Assembly (NCBI GenBank): GCA_004356105.1
Contig: SMYC01000097.1
Span: 1 to 64,000, forward strand
Length of the DNA: 64,000 nt
Reading direction: 5' to 3'
Source of the DNA: Acidobacteriota bacterium
Lineage (GTDB): Bacteria; Acidobacteriota; Vicinamibacteria; Marinacidobacterales; SMYC01
The notes under the pieces are model-generated. The model worked only from the letters and a program-made list of their open reading frames with translations. It had not been told where the DNA came from and searched no databases. Shown here in pieces: positions 32,754-41,501 of the stretch. Position 1 is the first letter of the stretch. Each line of letters opens with the position of its first letter. The translations under genes and the position numbers were made by a program.

Positions 32754-33956
32754 ATGTTTTTTTGGGTTGCTCTCGGTTTTCTCTCCTTTCAGGGGGCTGA
32801 CACTCCAGTTCTTTCCGGAGTTGATGTGCTTCGGAAAGATGAGGGCGCGGTTTCGGGGCGTGTTGGCCTCATTACGAACCATACCGGGGTCGCTCGCGAC
32901 GGGGTGTCCACCCTTACCGTTTTGCGGGACGAGCTTGGGGTCGACATCGTTGCGCTGTTTTCACCGGAGCATGGTTATTGGGGAGATGTGGCGGCGGGGG
33001 ACGATGTCGGGTCCACTACGTTTTCGGCGATCCTCATTCACAGCCTCTACGGCGATACGCGCGCGCCGACGCCCGAGATGCTCGACGGGATCGATACACT
33101 CGTCTTCGACATCCAGGACATCGGTGTCCGTTTCTACACCTATATCAGCACCATGAAGCTTGCCATGGAGGCGGCCGCCGCTGCGCAGATCGGCTTCGTC
33201 GTACTAGATCGACCGAACCCGCTCGGTGGTGTTCGGGTCGAGGGTCCCGTGTTAGATCCGGATTTTGCTTCTTTTGTCGGGATTGCTCCGATCCCTCTCG
33301 TACATGGCATGACGGCAGGTGAACTGGCCCGGCTGTTCGCTGCGTCGATGACAGGGCTCGAGCTCGAGGTTATACAGATGCGGGGCTTCCGGCGCTCGAC
33401 GCTATGGAAGGATACCGGGCTCTCGTGGAATCCTCCGTCGCCGAACATTCGTACCGCCCGCGCCGCCCTGGCTTATCCGGCCTTCGGATTGATCGAGGGG
33501 ATCAACGTGAACGAAGGCCGCGGTATCGAAGATACGTTCGAGCGGATCGGTGCACCTTGGATCGACGGGGAAAAGCTAGCGGCGGCGCTTTCGCAAGCAG
33601 AGCTTCCCGGTGTTCGCTTCCGCAGTACCTCGTTCACGCCCCGCGCGATCGCCGCCGCGCCCCGGCCCAAATATCGCGACGAGATCTGTTACGGCGTCGC
33701 GATGACGATCACGGATGAAGCGCGCTTCGAAGCCGTGCGCACTGGACTCACCACGATCGCCACGATCAAAGCACTTCATCCCGAAGCGTTCGAGTGGGTG
33801 CGGCGCGGCGAGGGTTACTGGATAGACTTGCTCCTCGGCACGGATCGGCCTCGGCGGGCGCTCGAGGACGGGATGGCAGTGGACGCGATCGTCGGGCGGG
33901 AGGCGTCTGAGCTCGCGCGTTTCATCGAGCATCGCCGCGCATACTTGCTCTATTGA
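32754..33956 (+). CDS. namZ: Exo-beta-N-acetylmuramidase NamZ (DUF1343, GH171)
   Basis: 400 residues from ATG 32754. N-terminal signal peptide (MFFWVALGFLSFQGA), so periplasmic. Family landmarks: GVDVL and GRVGLITNHTG (about 40-50), FSPEHGYWG (Glu/His at the catalytic site), DTLVFDIQDIGVRFYTY, VLDRPNPLGG, and SPNIRTARAALAYPAFGLIEGINVNEGRG. NamZ removes terminal MurNAc from peptidoglycan chains; with NagZ it takes wall fragments down to single sugars. The NagZ fusion (20.6 kb), a MurK/NagK-like kinase (41.5 kb) and MurQ (40.4 kb) complete the route. Confidence 0.9.
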   Translation: MFFWVALGFLSFQGADTPVLSGVDVLRKDEGAVSGRVGLITNHTGVARDGVSTLTVLRDELGVDIVALFSPEHGYWGDVAAGDDVGSTTFSAILIHSLYGDTRAPTPEMLDGIDTLVFDIQDIGVRFYTYISTMKLAMEAAAAAQIGFVVLDRPNPLGGVRVEGPVLDPDFASFVGIAPIPLVHGMTAGELARLFAASMTGLELEVIQMRGFRRSTLWKDTGLSWNPPSPNIRTARAALAYPAFGLIEGINVNEGRGIEDTFERIGAPWIDGEKLAAALSQAELPGVRFRSTSFTPRAIAAAPRPKYRDEICYGVAMTITDEARFEAVRTGLTTIATIKALHPEAFEWVRRGEGYWIDLLLGTDRPRRALEDGMAVDAIVGREASELARFIEHRRAYLLY

Positions 33957-33978
33957 CGCTGCTGTATAATCGGCGTTG

Positions 33979-34281
33979 ATGGCATGTCCCAATTGGAGTC
34001 GCTCACACGATAGCTCGGAGGATGAGGAATGGTCAGAGCGCGATGCGCCCGATCCGGAGCCCGAGCTCGAGAACGACGATCTCGAAGACGACGATGATGA
34101 TGATGATGATGATGATGAGAGTGACGACGACGAAGAAGATGAGAGCGACGAAGAAGACGAGCAGTTGCGCGAGGACGACAGTGATTGGGACGAGGCCGAC
34201 GCTACCGTCGACGACGAGGACATCGACGAGGATGACGAGGAAGACGAAGACGATTGGGATGACTGCGCAGCTGACTCATAA
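33979..34281 (+). CDS. Extremely acidic low-complexity small protein
   Basis: 100 residues from ATG 33979, well over half Asp or Glu, with an uninterrupted run of ten Asp after NDDLE. The N-terminus (ACPNWSRSHDSSEDEE) is polar; there is no signal peptide or helix. A GAT microsatellite encodes the Asp run, so length may vary. No Shine-Dalgarno is visible; TATAAT at 33965-33970 could place transcription start at the ATG itself (leaderless). Possible roles are cation buffering, RNA/DNA mimicry or binding of basic proteins; all inferred. The reverse frame (poly-Ser) is a shadow. Whether it is translated is uncertain. Confidence 0.5.
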   Translation: MACPNWSRSHDSSEDEEWSERDAPDPEPELENDDLEDDDDDDDDDDESDDDEEDESDEEDEQLREDDSDWDEADATVDDEDIDEDDEEDEDDWDDCAADS

Positions 34282-34319
34282 ACAGTAGCGCGCTCAGGCC
34301 CTGGAAGACGCGTTACGAG

Positions 34320-35513
34320 CTATTCCGACTCTCCATGAATCGTCGTGTCGGGCCGATAGTGCTCCCAGGCGAACCACACCGCGAAAGTGGAGATCAAGCT
34401 TTGTAGCTTCTTGCCTTGAAGCGGCCCGGAGAGGGCTTCGCCGCTTATGGGGTTCCACCGAGAGCCTGTCTCCGCGTCTTCGAGTTGTTCATCCTCCGTG
34501 AGGCGGAAGCTCAGAGCGCGGCCATCGATTTGGCGATCGTAGACCCGTGCCGTCGAGAAGTCTTTGCTCAAATAGACCGCAATAGGAGCCCCTTCGAACC
34601 GTTCTTCGACGAAGCGTTCATCGGCCAGCCGCCGGAGGAGATAGGCGCGCGCCTCGACATGGCCTTCGAGCCCAACGATGAGGTCGTTGCCGCGAACGGG
34701 ACCCGGGGCCATCTTCGCGGCCTTCTCGAAAGTCTCTTTCGTGAAACGTGAGCTGTAGGGAACGGAGCGCTTCACGTACACGGTCGTCTCGGGGTGTAGC
34801 GCTTTCCACTGAGCCCAGGTCGTCATCGTGGAAGGAAGCTTCTCGAGCGCTGCGCCTTTCATCTTCCCGCTCACGGCTTTGCCGAAGAGCTGGCTCCACC
34901 GCGACTGCGTCTCCTCGTCATACATGATGAGCGTTCCTTCATCGACGCCGACGACGCCAAAGTTGTGCTTCTTGCCATCGAACTCGCGGGCGTACACGAC
35001 GCCGCTATGGTCGATGGGTCACCAGGAGGGGGCGATAGCCTCACCTCCGAGCTCGTCGTTCACAATCTCGTTGTAAGGCCCGTTCATATAGTTCACCGGG
35101 TAGGCGCGTGGCTCGCCGTTGATGACGACGCCCATGACCATGTCTTCGTCTCCTATCTCGACGTTGTCGGCGGAAACGATCTCGGGATTGACGTTCAAAG
35201 GGAAGCCGCCTTTTCGTAGATACGTAAAGTCCGAGCGGTCCCTCGGCTCGGTGGGGCCACTCGCGATCTCGGGATTGAGCTGCATCTTCGTGTACTCGTC
35301 GAAGGTGATGTAGCCGTCGCCATTGGCGTCGATGCGCGCCACGGCCCTCTCCGGAAGGCTCAAATCGCCTACGGGAACCTTGGCGTCGAGGTCTTTGTCG
35401 AAGACGCCGTTGAGATGGAATCTCGCTTCCATCATCCTCTGCATCATCTCCGGATTGGGCCTTTGCGCGGCGAAAAGCAGCGTGGGAAGCAGCACCAAGA
35501 AAAGTGTTTTCAT
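34320..35513 (-). CDS. DUF3179 secreted protein with an in-frame UGA (candidate selenocysteine)
   Basis: One continuous frame from ATG 35513 to a stop at 34320, interrupted only by TGA at 35019-35021: 397 codons including the UGA. Signal peptide MKTLFLVLLPTLLFAA, EF-hand-like DANGDGYITFDEY (about 62-74), then DUF3179 with GEPRAYPVNYMNGP, NDELGGEAIAPSW-(UGA)-PIDHSGVVYAREFDG, and SQLFGKAVSG. In family members I remember, the residue after AxxW/Y at this point is Cys (W/Y-C-x-x-C); here UGA occupies it and the second Cys is Asp. Bases after UGA fold into a hairpin like a bacterial SECIS: lower stem ATCGA/TCGAT and upper stem GGCGT/ACGCC with loop CGTGT. The protein on both sides is well preserved. 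A plain nonsense mutation is the alternative. Confidence 0.65.
34979..35021 (-). promoter_or_regulatory. SECIS-like hairpin following the in-frame UGA
   Basis: Counting the U of UGA as 1 on the minus strand: lower stem positions 7-11 with 41-45 (five pairs), internal loop, then 17-23 with 29-36 (seven pairs around one bulged C), apical loop CGTGT at 24-28. The distance and the GU in the loop fit bacterial SECIS rules, in which SelB reads the element directly after the UGA. No sel genes are in the window. Confidence 0.45.
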
Positions 35514-35535
35514 CGTGACCTCTTTTCGAATGCCA

Positions 35536-36267
35536 TCACTTTAGCGTTGACGGGTTTCCCTGGTCAAACGAGGCAGCTTGGTAAACGATACGGCCGCCAA
35601 ATACGGTCATCTCGACCTTGCACTCCGCAATTCGCTCGGGCGGAATTTTCAAGATGTTCTCGGACAAGATCGCGAGATCGGCGAGCTCGCCTCGTTCGAG
35701 CGGAGCGGCGGCGTAGCGAGGAACGGCGTCCTCGACTTTCATTTTTTCCCTCGAAACGCGCCGACCATCGAGATCGAGGCCGGTCACAGCTCGGTGGATC
35801 CTGACTAGAGGGTCGATCGTGGTTGCCGGCCAGCCGCTGGCGAAGCGTACACCGCTCCGGGAATCACCCCTCGAATCGTTAGTCCGGAGAGGGAGCGCTT
35901 CCGGGAGGGTGCCGTCGAGCGCGCGCACGCTCGTGATGCCGAAGCGGTGGAGATAGGTTGGGGCGTCCGCGGGCGTGATGCCTTTCTCCTCGAGCCAAGC
36001 GGTGCCGGCCGCGAGATCCACACGGTCGTCGTGGAAGCCGGGAAGAAGCAGCCGTCCATCGAGGTCGACGACTCGTGTGTCTTCACCGATAAAGGCCTCG
36101 ATGTTACCGATCGCGAGGATGCGTCCATCCGCTATCGCGAGCCCGTCCGCCCAAGGTGCCTCGGCGTTGAGCGTATAGATGGCGCCGCCCCGAAAGACGA
36201 GCTCGGCAGGGGATGACGGCGGGGAAGAGCACCCGGTCAGAACTGCGAGTGCTACGAATCGAATCAA
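35536..36267 (-). pseudogene. Shortened YtcJ-type amidohydrolase lipoprotein
   Basis: 243 codons against about 550 in the amidohydrolase-3 (YtcJ) family. It keeps the lipobox signal (VLTGC), the N-terminal beta domain (GGAIYTLNAEAPWADGLAI, DGRLLLPGFHD) and the C-terminal beta domain (GELADLAILSENILKIPPER, MTVFGGRIVYQ). The first metal motif HxH is gone (HDDRVD), and most of the TIM barrel with the remaining metal ligands is missing, although the frame stays open. This looks like serial in-frame deletion. It cannot be a working hydrolase. Overlap with neighbours is absent; it follows the DUF3179 gene's upstream end by 22 bases. Confidence 0.7.
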
Positions 36268-36356
36268 GAACTCACCCTAGTTAGCTCGACCCAGCAGAAA
36301 GTCTTCGGTGGTAAAGCCATCCGTCCTCCTCAGCCCCGATGGAGAGGAAGTCTATA

Positions 36357-37328
36357 ATGGTGTCGCGCGTGGGTTCAAACCGTCCGATTCTCCCTTCATG
36401 CTTTCTAGACGGCGATGCCGTTCCGGTGGGACATTCTGGCTCAGCAGGAGCCTTTCTGTTGGAGCACTTCGCGAAGCAAGTCGTCATACCCGCGGCCAAT
36501 GAGCTGCCCTACCTTTTTTGTGGCAATGGCAGCTGCTGTGATTGCGCGCTTCTGGTCGAAGGGCTCGCCGACGTCGCGTCTTGCCGGATTCCGCTGACCG
36601 CTGGATTGTCGATGCGGAGTGGAGAAGGTGCCGGTGACGAGAACGTGCTGTCGCGCAAGATCGGCCGCACGCAGCGAGGCGATCCACTTTCGTGTGATGT
36701 CGTGATCGTGGGGGCTGGAAGGTCGGGCCGGGCGGCGGCGTCGTCTCATCGAGCGCTTGGCAAGACGGTCGAAATCTTGGAGGCGCGCTCGGATCGCGCG
36801 TACCCGCCTCGGCCCGGTGCGGTTTGGGAAGGGGCACTCGTAGCGCTCGAGGCGGGAAAAGCACGGCCGATCGAAGCGACGACGGTCGTTCTGGCGACGG
36901 GCACGCGCGACAAGTGGCCGAACTTTCCCGGTGCGCTACTACCTGGTGTCTTTCCGATGGATTTGTGCGAGCGCTACGCGTCTCTCGGTTTTCCCGTCGG
37001 CCGCGCCGTGCTCCTTGCCGGTAGTAGCGAGCGCGCGGCAAAGCTCGAACGCGCTTTACTCGATCTAGGTGTCGAGCCTGTGGTCGTCACTGAAGGCGTG
37101 CGCTCTGTGTTCGGTGAACGGCGGGTCGAGGGCGCGACCGCGACCGATAACGTGACGCACGTTGTGGACGCGGTCGCGGTTGCGAGCGCCCGAGTACCGT
37201 GCTTGGAGCTGGCCAAAGCGCTCGGCTGCCGGACCCGCTACGATCGTGAGCGAGGTTGCGACGTTCTAGAGCTCGATCGTGACGGGGGTCCGGCCATCGA
37301 GGCGGTCGGGTCGATGGCGATCGCATGA
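36357..37328 (+). pseudogene. HcnA/HcnB-like ferredoxin-FAD oxidoreductase fusion, shortened
   Basis: 323 codons from ATG 36357, with GGAGAGGAAG about eight bases upstream. Residues about 50-90 are a plant-type 2Fe-2S domain (CGNGSCCDCALLVEG...SCRIPL), as in HcnA and the small subunit of opine/sarcosine oxidases. DVVIVGAGRSGRAAASSHRAL (about 113-133) starts an HcnB/SoxA-like FAD domain, with VVLATGTRDKWPNFPGALLPGV further on. The segment between ARSDRAYPPRPG and EGALVALEAGK is about 60 residues shorter than expected, and the end stops soon after AVGSMAIA, so NAD- and substrate-binding parts are cut. Likely a decaying copy of a hydrogen-cyanide-synthase/proline-dehydrogenase-like enzyme. Confidence 0.55.
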
Positions 37329-37570
37329 TGGCTGTCCTCGGCCGGCGACTGGTTGATGCTCCTTTCCACGGGCACTTGGGCGCTATACGATCCTGACCCG
37401 TGATTTGAAGCAGGTGCCCGGGGGTTTTCACCCATCATGAGCGGGTCAGACCACTAGCGTAGAGACGATTTGGGCAGTTAGAGCTCGATCAATATCAAAA
37501 AAGTGTAAAGCAAAGGCGTAAAGAAAAAGCAAGAAAGAAAAGAAGATGAGAGGAATCGCTCTTATCGCTC

Positions 37571-38743
37571 CTATGGGTCCAGGGGATAGATTCTCCTTGC
37601 ATTGTCACCGCCCACCTTCGCGGCGACGGGTTCTGGCAGTTTGTCGAGGAGGGACCACGTTTCTTCGAACGACTGAGGTCTCTTGGGAGTCTTCCCGGGG
37701 ATGCCTACGAACTCGTCTCCGCCGACGAGAACGCGGTCCGAAAAATCCACAATCAGCTTCATCCATTCGCTTTGGATGTTCCCGCTTCCGTCCACGATAC
37801 GGTTGAGCATGGGTCCACCTCCGATGGCCTGTTCGCGTTGTTCTACCCTCAGGCTGAGGTACAGGTTCTCGTGCGCCGTGAGAAGACGCCGGAGGAGCTT
37901 CGCGGTCATTTGTCCCGTGTTGTCCCAACCGATGTGCTGCCACACGATTACGGCCTCACGGTTGTGAGCTAGAAGGCGCTCGAAAGCTGGAATCGTTGCC
38001 GGGAGCGTGCGCGGGTTGTAAGAGCATGATTGAAGTAACCCCGGTGGCGTCGGTGATTCCTTGGTGACAGCCTCCATGTGCATGTCGATGGGAAGACCGT
38101 GCTGCGCCGCGATGTCGGCAAGCAGGAGGAATAGAGGATGATCGGGCGCAGACGCAACATAATGGTGGGTTTCGCTCATGCACAGATGAAACGCGGTTAG
38201 CTCGCCGAAGCCCTTGACGCCGGCCGCAACGAGCGACTCCGCCTGCTCCTTGAACCGTTTCCGGACGTCACTGGTCACTCGCGAAAAATCCGTCCCCTGG
38301 ATCAACGGATTCAATGTTCCGCCGCCCGCGACGAGACCGAGTCTTCGGGGATGTTTCTTCACGGCAGGCAAGAGGGCTCGATAATCGTAGCTGGCTCTCT
38401 GATCCGGGTTCTGAGGAGGCGGCATGATGAGTACAAAAGCCACGCCGTATTGGTCCATCAACGAGACCAGGTTGTCTCCTGCCGTTTCATAATCGTTTCG
38501 GGTGGCAGAGGTGTAGCTGGCGCTCCGTCCTTTCATCTCGTCTCGACGGGTGCGCGGGGGCCGCCGGCGCTCTCCCCTTCCAGTGGGGGATGCTCCGCCA
38601 CCGCGCAACATTCCGTCGATGTGCATGTGGGTGTCCACGTACCTGCTCCGTGCAGTCGTTTCTGAGCTACGTCCTAAGGGGCCTGCCGCGAGGGTGATTC
38701 CCGCGAGCATGGCCAAAGTCAAAGCAACGATTCTGTACACCAC
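37571..38743 (-). CDS. Secreted amidohydrolase-2 family metal-dependent hydrolase
   Basis: 390 residues from GTG 38743, preceded at five bases by AAGGAG (38749-38754). Signal peptide VVYRIVALTLAMLAGITLAAG. The TIM-barrel begins YVDTHMHIDG (HxH metal motif, about 38-44); later come KGFGELTAFHL, PIDMHMEA (metal His), VIVWQHIGWDN and VGGDEFVG (catalytic Asp). The sequence differs from cytosolic ACMSD-type decarboxylases by export. An Arg/Gly-rich insert (about 47-75) follows the metal motif. The substrate is unknown. The 242 bases downstream to 37329 hold nothing recognisable. Confidence 0.8.
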   Translation of the reverse strand: MVYRIVALTLAMLAGITLAAGPLGRSSETTARSRYVDTHMHIDGMLRGGGASPTGRGERRRPPRTRRDEMKGRSASYTSATRNDYETAGDNLVSLMDQYGVAFVLIMPPPQNPDQRASYDYRALLPAVKKHPRRLGLVAGGGTLNPLIQGTDFSRVTSDVRKRFKEQAESLVAAGVKGFGELTAFHLCMSETHHYVASAPDHPLFLLLADIAAQHGLPIDMHMEAVTKESPTPPGLLQSCSYNPRTLPATIPAFERLLAHNREAVIVWQHIGWDNTGQMTAKLLRRLLTAHENLYLSLRVEQREQAIGGGPMLNRIVDGSGNIQSEWMKLIVDFSDRVLVGGDEFVGIPGKTPKRPQSFEETWSLLDKLPEPVAAKVGGDNARRIYPLDP

Positions 38744-38929
38744 AGAGCTCTCCTTCCAGTTTCCGAACCGACTTGGCTCCGATTCCATCGTTATCGGCAC
38801 AAATAGCCCGGGGGCCACCCCGCCTAGAAAAAGGATCACCGATGGCGCAGCGTGCGATTCCCTTGTAGTCGATCGCAAAAGATTGTCGGGTAGTCGCTCG
38901 GCTCAGTCTCCCGGGTGGAGCGCAAGCTC

Positions 38930-39515
38930 GACCTCACGCGAAAGATCTTCTTTGGATGCCCGGGTCCGAGCGTCACGCGTCCTGGAAAACTCACGTTTCA
39001 GCCCGAACGCGCACGCACGCGCCGACAGGAGCGAAGGTCTGGCGTAGCACCATCCACCGTATATCCTTTCGCTCTCCACCGAGCTCCAAACGCACGCCGA
39101 GCTCGCGACGGAGTAGGAAAGACCCCAAACCTACCGGCAATCGCGAGAGCGAACGCCACGAGCGCAAAGTAGCTCATGAGCGCCGCAACCGCGAAAGTGT
39201 CAGAGAGGTCGTCATGCAGAATCTGACCCATCGTTCGGATGTCGCCAATCGGTTGCGCGGCATCGAGCTCGGAGACAATGACTCGGAGCTCGCGCGTCGA
39301 GGCGAGCGGTGTCTCCGGCTGCGCAAGACGAGCGCCATACCCCTCGAGGGTTGCTGGTTGAAAGGTAGGTACAGGTGGGTCTCGGGCGGCTGGTCCGCTT
39401 CCGGGTTCCGAAGGTCTCTGACGACGCCTATGACGGTCCACCATGTGTCGCCATTGTCGCTCAAGCGGAAAGGGGTGCCGACGGGGTCTTCGTCTGCAAA
39501 TCTCTCAGAAAAGCG
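38930..39515 (-). pseudogene. Relic of a MacB/FtsX-type ABC permease
   Basis: Pieces of a permease in shifting frames on the minus strand. FSERFADEDPVGTPFRLSDN then WWTVIGVVRDLRNPEADQPP (39515 to about 39380) is the periplasmic domain; DAAQPIGDIRTMGQILHDDL followed by a helix (VAALMSYFALVAFALAIAG, about 39240-39130) is the start of the membrane part. The third segment, near 39050, is RTRELGVRLELGG-like. At least two frameshifts separate them and both ends are missing. Such permeases are highly duplicated in Acidobacteriota-like genomes. Confidence 0.6.
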
Positions 39516-39566
39516 TCCACATGAGGCGATACGGCCGAGCGGGCCGAAATGTTACAGTAGCGATCT

Positions 39567-40409
39567 ATGAAATATCGCAATGTCGCTCAAATCGTCAGCG
39601 CGCAGGAAGCGCTCGAGGGCGCGGGTGTGCGCATCCGCCGCACTATCGGGACCCCGCAGCTCGACTATCTCGATCCTTTCCTGCTTCTCGACGAGTTCAA
39701 GTCCACGGAGGGCGCCGATTACATCGCTGGCTTTCCCGATCACCCACACCGCGGGTTCGAGACCGTGACCTATATGCTCGCGGGCTCGATGCGGCACGAA
39801 GACCACAAGGGCAACCGTGGCGAGCTCGGGCCGGGAAGCGTTCAATGGATGACGGCGGGGCGCGGCATCGTGCATTCCGAGATGCCGATGCAAGAGGACG
39901 GTCTCATGTGGGGTTTTCAGCTTTGGGTGAACCTGCCCGCCGCTCACAAGATGACCGCCCCGCGCTATCAAGACATCCCTGCCGAGGCGATACCGACAGC
40001 GACGACCCAAGGCGGCGTCACGTTGCGCGTGGTCGCGGGCACGGTGGAAGGCACCAATGGTCCCGTCGAAGGGATTGCTACCTCGCCTCTTTACGTGGAC
40101 GTCGCGGTTCCGAAGGACTCCGAATGCGTCATTCCTGTACCCCGCGAGCATAACGGCTTCGTCTATGTCTTCGACGGCGAAGGTGTTGTCGGGGAGAAGC
40201 TTCTAGCCGCCGGCCAACTCGGGGTCTTGTCCCGAGGCCAAAGTGAAGCGGTGCGTCTCGTGACCACGGCGCAGCCGATGCGTCTCTTACTCCTCGCCGC
40301 CAAGCCCCTCGACGAGCCCATGGCCCGCCAAGGTCCGTTCGTCATGAACACGCGCGAAGAGATCCATGAGGCCTTCGAAGACTACAAGCGCGGGACTTTT
40401 CTCGGCTGA
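39567..40409 (+). CDS. Pirin-family bicupin
   Basis: 280 residues. N-terminal cupin has HPHRGFETVTYMLAG (His58, His60 area) and HSEMP (metal His and Glu), the Fe-binding set of pirins and of quercetin 2,3-dioxygenase YhhW. QWMTAGRGIVHSE is the family signature. The C-terminal cupin is metal-free, as usual. Bacterial pirins act as redox sensors or dioxygenases, or modulate central enzymes. MurQ starts six bases after its stop, so the two share a transcript. Confidence 0.88.
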   Translation: MKYRNVAQIVSAQEALEGAGVRIRRTIGTPQLDYLDPFLLLDEFKSTEGADYIAGFPDHPHRGFETVTYMLAGSMRHEDHKGNRGELGPGSVQWMTAGRGIVHSEMPMQEDGLMWGFQLWVNLPAAHKMTAPRYQDIPAEAIPTATTQGGVTLRVVAGTVEGTNGPVEGIATSPLYVDVAVPKDSECVIPVPREHNGFVYVFDGEGVVGEKLLAAGQLGVLSRGQSEAVRLVTTAQPMRLLLLAAKPLDEPMARQGPFVMNTREEIHEAFEDYKRGTFLG

Positions 40410-40414
40410 GCCTC

Positions 40415-41311
40415 GTGTCCAATTACTCTCAATGGGAAAAGCTTCCGACCGAAGCGGTCCACGCCTTCAGCCGTAACCTGGACCGGGCGTCGGAGAGCTC
40501 GATCCTCGACGCGATGGCGAAGGAAGACCATGGTGCGGTCGAAGCGGTGCGCGGCGAAGCGGCACGGATTCGTAAGGGCGCTTCCAAATTGGCATCGGCG
40601 CTCTCCGCGGGGGGCCGCGTTTTCTACGTCGGCGCGGGTACGAGTGGTCGCCTCGGTGTGCTCGAAGCCGCCGAGTGCCCGCCGACCTTCGGCACCTCGC
40701 CGCGTGAGATCGACGCCATCATGGCGGGCGGAGACGAGGCGGTCTTCCATTCGAAAGAAGATGCCGAAGATGACGTGTCTGGGGGGCGAAAAGCATTACG
40801 CGCGCGGAGGCTGAGCAAGAAAGACGTCGTTGTCGGGATCTCGGCGAGCAGCGTGACGCCGTTCGTCGCGGGGGCTCTCCTTTATGCGAGAGAGCGCGCC
40901 GCCGCAACCGTACTCGTCACCTGCGGGCCGCGAAGGCGCGGCGTCGCCGACGTCGTGGTCGCGCCCGCCGTCGGACCGGAGCTTTTAGCGGGGTCCACAC
41001 GGATGAAGGCCGGTACCGCGACGAAGCTGGTGCTCAATCAGATGACGCTTCTCGCCATGATCCGGCTCAACAAAGTGTACGGTCCCTACATGGTCGACGT
41101 GAAGACGACCTCCGCGAAGCTTCGCGATCGGGCGCTCCGGATGGTCGTCGCTCTCGCCGACGTCGATCGGGAACGTGCGGCGGCGCTAATGGCAGAAGCC
41201 GGCAACCACGTAAAGACCGCGGTGGTGATGGGCCGCCTCGACCTGTCGCGCAGCGAGGCGATGCGTCGCCTCGAAGAAGCGTCTTTCGATCTACGTCGCG
41301 TCTTGAAGTAG
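40415..41311 (+). CDS. murQ: N-acetylmuramic acid 6-phosphate etherase
   Basis: 298 residues from GTG 40415. SIS sugar-isomerase fold with GRVFYVGAGTSGRLGVLEA and the signature ECPPTFG containing the catalytic Glu, AGGDEAVFHSKEDAEDD (second acidic residue), VGISASSVTPFV for phosphate binding, and STRMKAGTATKLVLNQMT. It removes the lactyl ether from MurNAc-6-P to give GlcNAc-6-P and D-lactate. The neighbouring convergent BadF-type kinase would supply MurNAc-6-P. Co-transcribed with pirin. Confidence 0.95.
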   Translation: MSNYSQWEKLPTEAVHAFSRNLDRASESSILDAMAKEDHGAVEAVRGEAARIRKGASKLASALSAGGRVFYVGAGTSGRLGVLEAAECPPTFGTSPREIDAIMAGGDEAVFHSKEDAEDDVSGGRKALRARRLSKKDVVVGISASSVTPFVAGALLYARERAAATVLVTCGPRRRGVADVVVAPAVGPELLAGSTRMKAGTATKLVLNQMTLLAMIRLNKVYGPYMVDVKTTSAKLRDRALRMVVALADVDRERAAALMAEAGNHVKTAVVMGRLDLSRSEAMRRLEEASFDLRRVLK

Positions 41312-41371
41312 AACCCTCTAACTAACCAGTCGGAATCGTGGATTTTGTTCACGATTTAGAGCAAGAAAATC

Positions 41372-41473
41372 TCACCGCAGAGGCGCAGAGCACGCGGAGA
41401 AGAAAAGCTGTCCCCAGTCTCAGATTAACCGAGATCTCGAATTTTTCTCGGCGTCCTCCGGGCCTCTGCGGTT
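41372..41473. repeat. Intergenic inverted repeat of the CACCGCAGAGGCGCAGAG type
   Basis: Left arm 41372-41406 (CACCGCAGAGGCGCAGAG, CACGCGGAGAA) and an imperfect complementary right arm 41442-41473 (TTCTCGGCGTCCTCCGGGCC, TCTGCGGTT) enclose about 35 bases, between the convergent murQ and kinase genes. I recognise this sequence as a common intergenic repeat in many unrelated genomes. It could form a long hairpin terminator; its origin as a REP- or MITE-like element is inferred. Confidence 0.6.
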
Positions 41474-41501
41474 CAAACGCTTTCAGGTCTTACTAAGCAG
41501 C

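Noticed and set aside
33953-33970. TTGACG and TATAAT as a full promoter for the acidic protein
   Set aside because: The two boxes are only six bases apart, too close for a sigma-70 promoter; only the -10-like box was kept as a note.
33576-34223. Long Ser-rich frame on the minus strand opposite the acidic protein
   Set aside because: It is the reverse reading of the GAT/GAC/GAG repeat and of the end of namZ; no start site or family.
35019-35021. UGA read as Trp (alternative genetic code)
   Set aside because: TGA is the normal stop of many intact genes here (for example leuA and the SDR), and Trp is encoded by TGG throughout.
36360-36400. GGGTTCAAACC, like a tRNA T-arm
   Set aside because: No acceptor stem, D-arm or anticodon arm can be folded around it; it is inside the oxidoreductase reading frame.
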